A stretch of 28,215 nucleotides of DNA from Phellopilus nigrolimitatus (taxonomy: Eukaryota; Basidiomycota; Agaricomycetes; Hymenochaetales; Hymenochaetaceae), in assembly GCA_021029095.1 (NCBI GenBank), contig JAJOHG010000336.1, forward strand, positions 1-28,215. The letters run 5' to 3'. The notes under the pieces are model-generated. The model did no database searches and was not told the origin of the DNA. It worked only from the letters and a program-made list of their open reading frames with translations. This document shows positions 9,288 through 19,961 of the stretch, in pieces. The position numbers and the translations under genes were made by a program. Within the stretch, counting starts at the first letter, position 1, and each line of letters opens with the position of its first letter.

Positions 9288-10833
9288 TACGTAAAACGCG
9301 CGCGCCGCGCTTGCTGACGCGTCTGGAGGGCAGGCGGGGTGCTGGCTTTATACGTGTGCGCGGCGGAAGCGCGGACGCGCGGACGAGAAACTGATTTTGT
9401 GTTTCGTGCAGCGCGCGCTCCTCCTTTTTCTTTTCTCCCCTTCTGAACGTGCGGTGCCTGGACCGAGGCCCTGGGGCGCGCTGTGTCCAGCAGCGTACGT
9501 ATACGCCAGACGTAAGCGGTGAGCAGCAGGAGGCGCGAGGGGCCCAGAACAGCAGTCGGGCAGCCGAAACGAGGAAGAGCGAGGACGCGGCGCGTAGATT
9601 GCTGGGTCTAGGCGTCGCCGCTGCCGTCGCCGCAGACAGGGAACTCGCCCGTCTGTCGCGCACGCCGCACAGACGCCCATGGTTCTGCAGAGAGAAAAGA
9701 GAGCGAGTCGGCGTGTGGCCACAGTACTGACTGAGAGCACGATTCGAAGCGCGGTTCCATTTTTAAGTACGCTGCTCCTATATAGGCGTTTCTTGTAAGC
9801 CAGGATTGGGAGCCTGACACGGAGGCTTCGGTGATACAGTAAAGAAGTGAAAGGCACGATTTACGTCGCGCGAAGGCGTTCTCTGCGTCGCCGTTCCGCC
9901 CCGGGTGTCACTTGTCTTGTCGATCGGGGAAGATCGTCTTATTTCTTCGCGAACGGGTCCTGTGTACGCCTGTGCCTCGATAAATATACGCAAATGAGAC
10001 TCCTGTTCATGGATAGTACGCCTGCACGGCTCAGCGCAGCGAGGCAGGTGATCACGACTGCAGCTCCAAGGTGCCCACATCACATACATAGGCAGGCGCG
10101 CGTTGGGCACAGTAACATAATCCCCCTCCGCAGAAGGACGTGAATGAATGAGAAGGGCCTGCTGCTGCTGCTTCATAAGTACATTGGAGAGTAATATGGC
10201 GCTGTGTTCGCGCGGCGCCTGAACTGGGCCGGCGAGTGGGGTCTCCCGTGATCAGCGCGTGCCGCGTGGCGGGCGAGAAGCGCGGGGGGAGAGTGGGAGG
10301 ACGGACGGATGGAAGGGGACACGTAAGCCGTGCGCGGGCGGTGAGTCAGCGTTGTGCTGTGTGTACGGTTCAGCCGGGGAGATGAAGTGAGCTGGGACGG
10401 AGGAGGTTGTAGGATGAGTCACCGCGCGCGAAGGTCAGCTGGCAGAAGGATCGATGCTGCGAGAGGAAGTGAACTTTGACTGAATTGGCTGCTGCTGCGT
10501 CGTCGGACCTGTCTCGGACGACGCGCCCTGAGAGCCGATCGTCATCTGGCACACTGCGCAGCGTCTGAGATAGAAAGAACAGCGTCCACGCCCTGCGCTC
10601 CAATGAAACAATGAACGTGAAAGCAACGGCGATGCGGTCGTGGTCGTGGTCGTGGTTGTGGCCGCGAAGCCGTCTGCAAAGTTAATGATTGAGATCTTGA
10701 GTTACAGTAGCCAACGCACCTTCGATGGAGCTGGGGCCGTGATAATTAGCCCCCGACGAGCATCCCAGAAAAAGAAGTTTCTGCAAACTTCCCGTTCCTC
10801 TCTCTGCTCCTCACCCTCCTCTCTCCCTGCTCC

Positions 10834-10890
10834 CTCGCTCGCTCGCTCGCTCGTCGTCGTCATCCTCGTCGTCGCCGTCGCCGCCGCCCT
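10834..10890. repeat. CTCG/TCG/GCC microsatellite in the putative 5' leader
   Basis: About five CTCG-type tetranucleotide units pass into TCG and GCC trinucleotide runs within a CT-rich tract (about 10795-10890). CT-rich tracts are common around fungal transcription starts. It lies 50-110 nt upstream of the ATG at 10942. Confidence 0.7.
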
Positions 10891-10941
10891 CGCGGCCTCC
10901 GTCGAGCTCAGCGTCGGCCAGCGCCCAGCTCCCATGCATCG

Positions 10942-12322
10942 ATGCCGCCAAAGCACCCTCTGCAGTCGCCCTACCCTCTGCCAACCCACCCCTACTCCGC
11001 CGCCGAAGTCCCCTACAGGACCAGCCATGCCGTCCCGCCCCGCGCCCACGCTCCCCAGCCCGCGGGCAGCACCTCCTCCAGTACGTCCTGTCCCTCTCCT
11101 CTCTCCTCCTCTTTTACCGCCCCGCTCACCGGCCCCCCAAAGACGCCCCGTTCGCGCCGTACGCCGCGCGCCTCGCGGGCCCCGCGGGCTCCGCCGCGCA
11201 CGCGCACGCGCACGCCGCCGCCGGCGCCGACGACACGCGCGCCAGCGCGCACTCGCCCACGAGCAACGACAGCAGCAGCAACACGCCCTCCTCCACCGCG
11301 CCCAGCAGCACCTCCCGCTCGAGCGGCACCTCCGCCGACCTCGCGCCGGGCACCTCCTTCGGCGCGCCGACCCCCGCCGCGCCCACCACCGGGCCCGCGC
11401 CGCCCGCCGACGACGCCACCGGCGGCGCGCGCGCGCCGTCGCACTTCGCCGGGCTCATGCGCGAGCACAGGCGCGCGGGCACGCTGCCCGCGCCGGGGCT
11501 CGCGTTCTTCGCCGCGCGCCGCGCGCTGTGGAAGGCCGCCCCGCCCGCGCCGCCCGCGCCCGCGTCGCCCGCGCCGTCGCGCGTCAAGCTCGAGGCGCTG
11601 CTGAACCAGCCCGGCGCGGTCGAGAGCGACGAGGTGTGGCGCGCGGGCCTGCAGGCCGTCTGGAAGGGCCTCGTCGGCGGGAACCAGCTGCGCAAGCGCC
11701 TGCCCCTCGGCATCGTGGTGCGTCCCGGCTCTCTCTTCGCGCGCGCTTTTATATGTGTGTGCCCCCAGGGCGATGACGTAGTGACCTGACCCCCCCCCCC
11801 TCGTGTTCTGCGGTCTAGCTCAAGATCCTCCAGGCCGGCTGGCTGCGCGACGGGACGTGGCCCGAGGGCGTCGTCGCGCCCGCGTGGGACGAGCCGCCGC
11901 TGCCGCCGCCCGGCGAGCCCGCCTCCTCACAGCCCGGCGGGCCCGCCCAGCCCAATGCACAACAGCACCAGCACCAGCACCAGCACCGGCCGCAGACGCC
12001 GCAGCCGCTCGAGTACGCGGCGCTCGCGGGCATCCCGCCGGGGTACTCGCCGTCCTCGGGCGACCAGCCCGAGGAGACGCACTTCGCGCAGCCGTACGCG
12101 TACGCGCAGCCCACGCCGTCGCCGCCGCTGCTCGCCGAGCCCGCGCAGCCGCCGCCGCGCTCGCCCGACGTGTACATGGGGTACGGTGGCGCTGGTGGCG
12201 AGGACGCCATGGACGGGGGAGAGGGCGAGGACGAGAGCGAGAGCGAGGACGCGCAGGAGGACGCGCGTGCGGGCGCGGACGGCGCGGTGCGCGTCGGCGA
12301 CGGGCGCCATGAGGGCGGGTAG
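10942..12322 (+). CDS. Unrecognised Ala/Pro-rich protein with a compact helical core, three exons
   Basis: I do not recognise the family. Exons 10942-11080, 11143-11717 and 11819-12322 join in frame to about 405 residues. Introns are GTACGT...AAG (62 nt) and GTGCGT...TAG (101 nt). The ends are low-complexity: a Pro/Tyr-rich start (MPPKHPLQSPY), an Ala/Thr/Ser/Pro-rich part, a His-Gln repeat (HQHQHQH), and an acidic tail with GEDESESEDAQED. The only ordered-looking part, roughly residues 150-270, reads HFAGLMREHRRAGTLPAPGL, FFAARRALW, RVKLEALLNQPGAV, VWRAGLQAVWKGLVGG and, across intron 2, RLPLGIVLKILQAGWLRDGTW. The core continues smoothly across the splice, which supports the model. Charged helices between disordered, acidic arms would suit a nuclear or regulatory protein, but that is only inference. 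The start is the first ATG in frame; an ATG at 10934 is out of frame. Confidence 0.65.
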
Positions 12323-12348
12323 CGCCCGCGCCCGCGCCCTGACACCAC

Positions 12349-12371
12349 CCCCCCCCCCCCCCCCCCCCCCC
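12349..12371. repeat. Uninterrupted run of 23 C just after the stop codon
   Basis: The homopolymer begins 27 nt after the TAG of the Ala/Pro-rich gene. Such a run could form an i-motif or, on the other strand, G-quadruplex DNA. Its true length is hard to sequence. Confidence 0.85.
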
Positions 12372-13435
12372 GATTATTCTGGCTTTTTCTCTTTCTTTCT
12401 TCCTCATCTCACGGCTCATGTCTCACGTTCTGCCTCCCTGCCCCGCAAGATTAAAATATTCGTTTTTTTTTTTCTTCCTTCTTCTTCCTTTGTTTTTCCT
12501 GGTTTCGTTCTCGGTTTTTCGTCCGCCTCGCTCATATGCTTTCGTCCTCGCCTCTGCTTCGCCCCCCGTTCCGTGTTCCGTTCTGCTCTGCCCCCGCGGG
12601 CGCGTCCTGCTCTGCTCGTCGTTTCCGGGCCCGCCGCCTCCCGTCTCGGGACGCGCCCATATGGGATATCCCGCTGCCCGTCCCGACACGACCGACGTCG
12701 CTCACGCCCGTCTCCGTCTGCTTACTGTTCCATTCTCATCTCATATCGGTTTACGCGCCTGCTTATTTCGTCATTCGTCGTCCCCGCTTCCCGTTTCCCG
12801 TTCCGCACGACTCACCACCCTAATGTCCTTCCTGCTCTTTCTCTCTCTCCACCGCATCGGCAATGTATTTAAGTATCTTAGCAATGCTCTCCCCCGCGCC
12901 GCGCCTACAGCGTGCGCCCCTGTACTTGTATACGGTATACATCCCCGCCCCGCCCCGCCTTTCGCGCGAAAAAAACACGGTACGAATAAAAGTATATAAC
13001 ACAATACATAGACGGGCCGCAGTCACATTCACTTTACTCCGTTTCATCTCAGTCCGCTGGGCATTGCGGCGTGGTGCATGATCCGGGCGCATGCTGGCAT
13101 CCCGCGCGGGCTCCGCTCCACCGTCCATTTACTCGTCCATCCATGGCAGTCCGCGTGCACGTCCGCGGACGCGCGCGCGCGCGTGGCGCCACCCCCCAAA
13201 CTCAGAACTCAAACCGCGAAACCCAGCGAAACCGGGCACGCTATACATACACATATGTATCATTGTATATACATGTACATATATATGGCATCCCCCCCAC
13301 CGCAGGCCGGCCGGCCGTCTGCGCGCTGATCGCGTCGCCCTTTTCCTCTCATGGGTGGGGCCCGCTAATGCAGAAAAAAGCGGAAGCGGAAAGACGAACG
13401 CGCACAGAGACAGAGCCATTAAATTCATGGTATGC

Positions 13436-13462
13436 ATGTATGTATGTATGTATGTATGTATT
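13436..13462. repeat. ATGT tetranucleotide microsatellite
   Basis: About 6.5 perfect ATGT units. Confidence 0.9.
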
Positions 13463-13852
13463 CCGGCACGCGCGCGCGCGGATCTTCGTTCCCTTCTCAT
13501 GGGGTGGAGTTGGCGTTGATATTATTATTAGTTCGAGGGAGGGGGGATGTCTCCGAATCCGATCGAAGAGGGTATGGACGCCTGGAGGCGGCGCTTCTTA
13601 TTCTTATTCATTTCGACTTTCAGGCCCGTTGCGCCCGGTGGGGCATACGTGTCTCTCTGAACCCGCAATCGGCATCGGCGCCCGGCATACGTATGTATGC
13701 ACATCGATCGCGGGAACCGCCCGCTTTTGCTTTTGCGTTTGCTTTTGCTGCGCGCGGTTCGGATGCAGACGCTGCCTGGAGAAGCACTTAATGGATCTGG
13801 CACGACGGGGCAGGTGTGCGCGCGCGATGCATTCGGAGGACACCCGTTATAG

Positions 13853-13873
13853 CAGTACACAGTACACAGTACA
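13853..13873. repeat. Three perfect CAGTACA heptamer repeats
   Basis: Tandem 7-mers in the downstream flank of LSM3. No function is evident. Confidence 0.85.
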
Positions 13874-14274
13874 CCGAAGAGCTAACAAACACTTGGCTAG
13901 GGGCGCGTGCGGCGAGGGGTGCGGCGAGGCGTACAAGTGACTGGTCACGGAATCCACCCCCGGCCGCGGAATCGGCGTGTGCGGGGACGCGAGAAGGGGG
14001 CGAGAAGAACTTCAAGAAGAGCAGGAGCCGGCCGGAGTGTATTGGCAGATCGCGGGTGCCCGTGCCTGCTGATCCCCTGCGCTCCCAGGCTGCGCTTCGC
14101 CCCGTCCGCACGCGCCGTGGGGCAGAGCTAATCTCGTATCTCTTCGTATCTTGGAAAGGGGAGGTGGGAGGTGGAGGTGGGGGAAGGCACGCCGGTGCGG
14201 TCTTCTCGCTTTTCATGTGCGCAGCGGAGGGGACACCTAGCGCCGTGCGCGCGCGCAGGGAGCGTGTCATTGCA

Positions 14275-14906
14275 TTAGTTATTCGTCTCGTCTGGCACGG
14301 GCACGCAAAATGAAGCCACGGGGGACGCGGAAGAAAGAAGCGCCTCGCCGAATGTCGGGCGATTGAGAAGGGAGCATTGCGATGACTCACCAGGATCACA
14401 CCGTCGCCCCGCACGAAGAGCATCTCCATTTTGCGTTTCGCCACCTGTATACACGCGCGCGCGCGAGAAGGACGGGACGTGATCAGCGAAGGATTGGCAG
14501 CGGGGAGCAGGGCCGGCTGCCCGGGCGCCCTGCCCCGGTGAGGGGGGTGGGGTGGGAGGTGGGATAGAATAGATACTCGCATTTATGCGCCCCGGCGCCG
14601 GCGCGGCCTCGTCGCCGTCGACGAGCATGATCGTCTCCTCCACGTCGCTCAGGATGAGGTTCATGTGCCCGTCATATGCCTGTGTCGCGTCGCGTCCGAA
14701 AAAGAAAGTAGGGACGACAAAACGCGCGCACGTCAGCACTTGTTTTTTTCGTTTCCTGCGGGACAGGAGACAGGAGGGAGGGTGGGACGCACGTGCAGCA
14801 CGCCGCTGAGCTCGCGGTCGCCGCGCAGCTTCACGAAGACGCGCTCGTTCAGCGAGAGGCGGATGAGGTCGAACGGCTCCTGGATGCCCTCGGATGTGCC
14901 GTCCAT
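14275..14906 (-). CDS. LSM3: LSm3, U6 snRNA-associated Sm-like protein
   Basis: LSm3 is a subunit of the Lsm1-7 ring (mRNA decay) and the Lsm2-8 ring (U6 snRNA, splicing). Exons: 14906-14793, 14679-14581, 14444-14391 and probably 14343-14275, giving about 111 residues. Visible: [20 protein letters not shown], then the Sm1 motif [19 protein letters not shown] split by intron 1 after LH, and the Sm2 motif [14 protein letters not shown]. Intron 2 starts GCGAGT, not GT: the only frame-keeping join of GRIN to [10 protein letters not shown] uses this GC donor with a CAG acceptor, so it is a GC-AG intron. The last exon is less certain. A 47-nt intron (14390-14344, acceptor GAG) gives a 22-residue tail ending VPDETNN; an alternative acceptor at AGACGAG would give a tail of only three residues. 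Most LSm3 proteins are about 90-100 residues. Confidence 0.9.
14540..14563 (+). repeat. G-rich tract inside LSM3 intron 2
   Basis: Runs of three to six G separated by single T or A bases on the plus strand. On the LSM3 transcript this is a C-rich polypyrimidine stretch shortly after the GC donor. G-quadruplex formation on the template strand is possible. A similar G-rich tract lies at 14156-14184. Confidence 0.65.
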
Positions 14907-15557
14907 CGTCGCGGGTTGTCGTCGTCGTCGTGTTGCAGCGTCAGGATGCGGGAGCCCGACGCGTTCGATCGCGATAAGATGAGTAAGCGTGCGTTTTGGG
15001 ACGGCGTTCCCACGAGTATACATGTACTTCTCGCTCGCGATTTGGCTACGGCTAGACGCTGCAGTCTATGGAATTTGCTCTTTCTCCCTCGGACTAGTAT
15101 CACCGGTAGTGCGCTAATATACATCAATCTCCCCAATATTCGAGCCATCTTTGACACCCCTCGAACTTATAATCATGATTCGACTTGAGACAACGTGAAC
15201 AATGTGGAGATTGGGCCTCCTATCAGCGAAGGCCAGCATGGCCGTTTGTCTAGCTCAAACTCTCATCACATCTAGGACAGTCTCGGCTCTGGCTAGTATA
15301 CTCGATATCATGCTACCCCGACGTTTTGACAACTTCTTTGACTCGGGGGACCGGTGCGGCGCCTTCGCGAACAGATGTGGCCGAAACACCATAGGCGGAG
15401 GGTTTTTTTAACGATCTGAACTGTCGAAGGCGGCGTTATTTGCTTGACTGACGCTTGTCTTGAAGACCATGCTCGTCAACGCCGCAAAGGTTTCTCCTCC
15501 ATGCGTTTCCGACGTCTATCACATCCGCGATCGCATGCTGCATGAGACGATGCGCAC
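14907..15557. other. Intergenic: LSM3 promoter side and S28 copy 2 upstream region
   Basis: The two genes point away from each other across about 730 bp to the S28 start. Apart from the S28 TATA box I see no clear element. Small open frames (for example 15202-15411) have no recognisable features. Confidence 0.5.
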
Positions 15558-15563
15558 TATAAA
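15558..15563 (+). promoter_or_regulatory. TATA box of S28 copy 2
   Basis: TATAAA about 73 nt upstream of the ATG at 15636, matching the spacing at copy 1. This favours 15636 as the start over the in-frame ATG at 15594, which would lie at the expected transcription start. Confidence 0.6.
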
Positions 15564-15635
15564 TCCAGGCCGTGAAGTACACCAGAGCACGCAATGCGGC
15601 TTAGCTGGCTAAACATCTCTTGGAAGGCTCCGGCA

Positions 15636-17915
15636 ATGGCTCGCACAATGTCTCGTCTGGTTCTTGCTCTGCTTGTAGCCGCTGCTTCCACACAGGCTCT
15701 TAAACGTGATGGCAGAGCTCCTGGAAGCGCGTCCCTACGGTCCCCCCTTCATCGCGTGGAGGTGGAAGACCCGAAGACAGTGATTCACACCGACGGGACG
15801 GCACTGCCGCCCTACGATACGGTGTATTATTTCGACCAGCTCATCGACCACAACAACCCAGATTTAGGTACCTTTCAGCAGCGCTACTGGCACACTTATG
15901 AGTTCTACGAGCCTGGAGGGCCGATCACTTTGTTCCTTACCGGAGAAACTAATGCTGATGGTCGGTATTCGTATAGCTATACTCGCTGTTCCTGCCCTTT
16001 CCTGACCTGCCCTTTCCTGATCTTGTGGTCGGCTAGGGTTTTATGGATACCTTACGAACGGAACGTTTCCCGGCCAGATTTCCCAGCAACAGCAGGGCGC
16101 GTCGATCGTCCTCGAACACCGCTTCTTTGGAGAATCTAATCCGTACAGCGACCTCAGTGAAAGCAGTCTGGAAGTGCTCACGATCCAGCAAAGCATCGAC
16201 GACCTCGAGTATTTTTCTCGAAACGTCGAGCTGCCCATGCCGAATGGCGCGAATTTGGGTCCTGACAAGGCCCCTTGGATTCTTGTCGGCGGAAGCTACG
16301 GCGGTAAGGGACTGCTGTTTTTCTTAGATTTGACTTCTTATTTACTTATTCGCTTATCTATTTTGTTTTGTTACAGGGGCTCTGACGGCTTGGACCATGG
16401 TCAAGTAAGTGTTTGGTTTGGAACGAAAGCATCACAATCCATCTCAATGTTTTTTCTCTATCTCCAGCAAACCTGGTCTATTCTATGCTGGCTACGCCTC
16501 GTCAGCCGTCGTTCAAGCATCCACGTATTTCTGGCAGTACTATGATATCATCCGGCAGTTCATGCCCCAGAACTGCTCTGCGGATGTCCAAGCTGTCATC
16601 GAGCACGTCGATGCGACGTTCACAAGCGGAACGTCTGCAGAGATCGACGACCTCAAGAGCAGCTTTGGTTTGCAGGATATGACACACCTGGATGACGTTG
16701 CCTCCGCTCGTGGGTCTAGCGAAACTCTTCTACATGCTGGGGAAAAAAATGCTGAACCTTTGACAACCGGGCAGTTCGATCCAATTTTGGAAGCTGGCAG
16801 GATCTCACGCCATATTCCGACGAGACAACGGGAGGAAGCGCGTTTTTCGATTTTTGTGACGCGCTGGAAGTCAAAGACGGCGTCTCTTCCGACGAGAATG
16901 GATGGGGCCTCGAATACGCGCTGCCTGCCTGGGGTAACTACTGGAAGACTACGTACTATCCGAGTAGTAAGCAGATACTTCGCGTCACCATTATGTGCAA
17001 GGGTATACTAATTGCCCCGCCTCAGTTTGCGGTGGAGCTAATGCTGAGTACGGTGATTTGTGAATGTATGTTTACATATATCTCACTGATGGCGAGTAGG
17101 GACTGTTTGGGCACGTACAACCCGAATGCGTACACTAGCACAGCGTACGTCTACATCTTTTCGCACATAATACGTTACTGATGAAGATGAATATTATCTA
17201 GGGTCGATAACTGGGTGCGGTCATGGGAGTGGCTCATGTAGGTCTTGTCATGCTTCTAGTTATCTAGGATCTTTGGAGCCTGATGTTACTCGTAGATGCA
17301 ATGAAATGGGTTTCTTCCAAGACGGCGCGCCCTCCGGTACGCCTACCATCGTTTCGAGGCTCCTTAGTCCTGTATATGAGGAGGTCAGTACTGCTTCGTC
17401 ATCGTGAATGCTTGCTACCGAGGGACTTAACGTTGAGTTGTATAGCGCCAATGCACCTATTACTTCCCCAACAAATTCAACACGGCTACTGACCCCAGGG
17501 CAGATGCAACCAACACTGCGTACGGCGGGTGGGACTTGAACGTCGACCGCCTCTTCTTCGCCAACGGAAAACGTGAGTCTCAGCCAATGTTGCTGTGTTT
17601 CCCTTCTTTCAGCAACTTACTGGCCTCAATCGTCCCGCTATAGGCGACCCGTGGCGCGACGCGACGACCTCGTCCGACTTCCACACGCGCGAGAGCACGG
17701 GCCTCATGCCCGTTGCGGAGAGCGACGGCTTCCACTGCACGGATCTCATCTCGGAAGCCGGAGAGCTCGACGACACGGTGCGCGCCGTCCAGCAGCAGGC
17801 GCTCAGCTCGCTGGCGGCGTGGCTCGGTGCCTGGCAGCCCGCGGAGCAGGATGAGAGCGACCGGCGCGGGCGGAGGAGGAGCGCGAAGTTCGCCGGGTCG
17901 GTGATGCGTGGCTGA
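15636..17915 (+). CDS. Serine peptidase family S28 (prolyl carboxypeptidase/DPP II-like), copy 2, intact
   Basis: Predicted secreted or vacuolar serine exopeptidase releasing residues after proline. Exons: 15636-15960, 16037-16303, 16377-16404, 16468-16709, 16775-16966, 17026-17047, 17100-17144, 17202-17237, 17296-17383, 17446-17572, 17644-17915, giving 547 residues. All introns are GT-AG. Residues 1-21 are a signal peptide (MARTMSRLVLALLVAAASTQA region). The catalytic triad by family pattern is Ser195 in GGSYGG, Asp459 in DPW and His488 in SDGFHC. NCS and other sequons suggest N-glycosylation. Length fits the family (about 500-560). The ten intron positions, including 22-, 28- and 36-nt exons, are the same as in copy 1 at the other side of the block, so the two are duplicates. 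Intron 1 contains a tandem 15-mer. Substrate specificity cannot be told from sequence alone. Confidence 0.92.
15991..16020 (+). repeat. Perfect tandem 15-mer in intron 1 of S28 copy 2
   Basis: CCTGCCCTTTCCTGA occurs twice back to back. Copy 1 lacks the second unit, which accounts for its shorter intron 1 (62 versus 76 nt). Confidence 0.9.
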
Positions 17916-19019
17916 TGGACGTTTTAAGCACACATCTCGAACAGTCTGCATTGTTTCCCCCGCACGTTTAGGATTTACGTTCGAGCGCTTGGAACGTAAG
18001 GGAATGCGCCGGTGTCGGCTCTGCAGTCCGTGCCGTGTGTACATGGTTCTGTATGCGTTTATCTCCGGGTTTCTCAAGGAGGAACAAATACTGGAGACTA
18101 CTTTCGTCGTTTCGGGCACCGAGGGGCAGGTGAATTCAACAATTATATCGCCCGTTACCTAGCCACATTTTCATTACATAACACATTTCATTCACGCGCT
18201 CGTTGCCAAAAAAAAGGGGGCGCACATGACGGAGAAAGTGAAACGCTCACGCCAGAGCTCAATAACGTTTCCTCAATAAAACAACGAAGGCGATGATCGT
18301 CCCAGGCCGAGCCCTACACGCTTTCAAATTCGAGAGCCAAGCTTCAAGGTTCGAGAACGAAGTGCCAGGCCCAAGAAGCAACCCAAAGGCAATTTGGCTA
18401 TGTTGAGCATATGCATTTAGCTATCGGAAATCCAGATGCCAAGCGTCTTTCCCGAATGTATGGATAGCTGTCCTCACCGTTTCTAACTTACAGTTACGTA
18501 TAGCCTACTGTCACAGATGGCATGACTTCGAAAACAGGTTCTCGGCTGTGAAGAAACGACGAGAACAAATGATGGCCGATTGGATTATTGCAAGAACATC
18601 ATCACACCACGAGCAGTTTGTCGGACTAGTTCACAATCCGTATTGTTGCAATTTGTTTGATTTGCGCGATGACAACTTAAGACAAAAGAAAAAAAAAAGA
18701 AAAAATAACGAGAGGGACAAGTCACAAGACAAAACCATGTATGTTCACACACAGTCGAGAATGGGGGAAGCGCATCGGCTGTCCTCCTGCCCATCTCATT
18801 CCATTAAAACCGCATGACGGGATGATAAGAAGTCTCGGAGCTCGAGTAGAGGACAGTGAGGAAGAGGAAGAGGTGACAAGGAGCAGTAGAGGTGCGTCGG
18901 AGGGAGAGCGAGGGTCGAGCAGAGAGAAATGAGAAGTGATTGGCGAGATGTGATGCGAGTGTAGACAATGCGGCGGTTTTAAGCTATCGACATGAAACCG
19001 AATGAAGACGATGAGTGAT
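17916..19019. other. Intergenic region between converging S28 copy 2 and 14-3-3 genes
   Basis: Contains both 3' untranslated regions. A short imperfect repeat (TTCAAATTCGAGA / TTCAAGGTTCGAGA, about 18322-18356) and an A-rich tract near 18680-18708 are seen. Open frames here (for example 18548-18817) show no family features. Confidence 0.5.
18275..18280 (+). terminator. Possible polyadenylation signal for S28 copy 2
   Basis: AATAAA 360 nt after the stop codon on the transcribed strand. Fungal signals are loose, so this is only a candidate. Confidence 0.3.
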
Positions 19020-19961
19020 TTACGAGGCCTCTTCGGCGTCGGCAGCCTCCTCCCTGCCACCTTCTGAAGGTTTTTCACCTACATGAAATGTTCAGCGTCC
19101 AACGAAATAAAATTTACGGAATTTATTCACCCGAGTCCTGCATATCCGAAGTCCAAAGCGTCAAGTTGTCCCGGAGGAGTTGCATAATAAGCGTAGAGTC
19201 CTTGTAGCTCTCTTCCGAGAGCGTATCAAGCTCGGCTATGGCGTCATCGAACGCCTGCTTGGCAAGGTGGCAAGCACGGTCGGGGCTGTTCAGGATCTCG
19301 TAGTAGAATACAGAGAAATTCAACGCAAGACCCAGACGGATAGGGTGGGTAGGCGGGAGCCCAGTGACTGCAACATCGGAAGCGGCCTTGTACGCCTCCA
19401 GCGACTTGTCAGCACTGTCCTTGCGCTTATCACCAGTCGCGAATTCCGCAAGGTAGCGGTGGTAGTCGCCCATCCTGAAAGAACTGTTTAAGTATATCAC
19501 CAAGAGTATCGAGGAAAGAATGCGCACATCTTGTGGTAGAACACCTTCGACTCATCAGTTGCGGCCGAGGGAATGAGATGCTTGTCGAGGACATCCAGGA
19601 TATCCTCGCAGATCTTTGCGAGCTCGTTCTCAATCTTCTCCCTGTACCCCTTGATCATCGCCACCTGAGCCTCGTTACCCTTGGACTCCTCCTTCTGCTC
19701 GATGGAGGACACAATACGCCAAGACGCGCGACGAGCACCAATAACGTTCTTGTAGGCAACAGAAAGAAGATTGCGCTCCTCAACAGTGAGCTCCTGGTCA
19801 GACGACGCCACGCGCTTCATGTTGTCAACCATCTCTGCACGCGAGCAAGTTAAGCGTAATGATCCTAGACGCGTCATTCGTTGAAGTTACGAACCCTCAT
19901 AACGCTCCGCCTGCTCAGCGAGCTTGGCAAGGTAGACAGAATCTTCACGGGAGTCAGGCAT
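19020..19961 (-). CDS. 14-3-3 protein
   Basis: 14-3-3 proteins are dimeric cytosolic adaptors that bind phosphoserine/threonine clients (Bmh1/2 in yeast, Rad24/25 in fission yeast). Exons: 19961-19895, 19834-19528, 19474-19131 and 19078-19020, giving 258 residues, the usual length. Visible: the dimer region [40 protein letters not shown] (14-3-3 signature 1 is [11 protein letters not shown]), the binding-groove segment with [16 protein letters not shown], and signature 2 within [20 protein letters not shown]. The acidic tail ends [10 protein letters not shown] and needs the last 52-nt intron (19130-19079); without splicing the frame ends at GEWITH a stop just after DSGE. A further intron lies in the 5' leader. 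It is divergent from the RasGAP gene. Confidence in family and model is very high; which fungal paralog it is cannot be decided here. Confidence 0.97.

Larger units (their letters stand above)
8466..10941. other. Long intergenic region, AT-rich then very GC-rich, no supported gene
   Basis: From about 8850 to 10900 the DNA is CpG-rich with long overlapping open frames in all readings, which is a composition effect. There are GCG and CG runs (near 8952-8973 and 9197-9212). TATA-like motifs occur at 8826 (plus), near 9346 (minus) and near 9780 (plus), but none leads to a persuasive reading frame with introns or conserved motifs. The last ~170 bp before 10942 is pyrimidine-rich and probably the leader of the next gene. 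Confidence 0.5.
12323..14274. other. Intergenic region between two converging genes, pyrimidine-rich with microsatellites
   Basis: It holds T/C-rich tracts (12380-12520), a possible AATAAA at 12985-12990, TA-rich tetranucleotide runs (13241-13286), an ATGT repeat, CG runs and a TTTTGC-type repeat (13733-13752). Long open frames here (for example 13071-13940) are low-complexity and have no family features. I see no gene. Confidence 0.55.

Noticed and set aside
8791..9663. A 290-codon open frame on the minus strand, with equally long frames on the plus strand
   Set aside because: The DNA is extremely GC-rich, so stops are rare in every frame. The translation is Arg/Ala/Pro low-complexity with no domain and no splice pattern.
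10640..11776. A 378-codon plus-strand open frame
   Set aside because: It overlaps the spliced Ala/Pro-rich gene in another frame; its product is mostly Arg/Ala runs created by the GC-rich third-position pattern of the real gene.
11955..12872. A 305-codon plus-strand open frame
   Set aside because: It is a shadow of the last exon of the Ala/Pro-rich gene and runs on into the pyrimidine-rich 3' region.
13071..13940. A 289-codon plus-strand open frame
   Set aside because: It spans microsatellites and has no recognisable motifs; it also has no splice or homology support.
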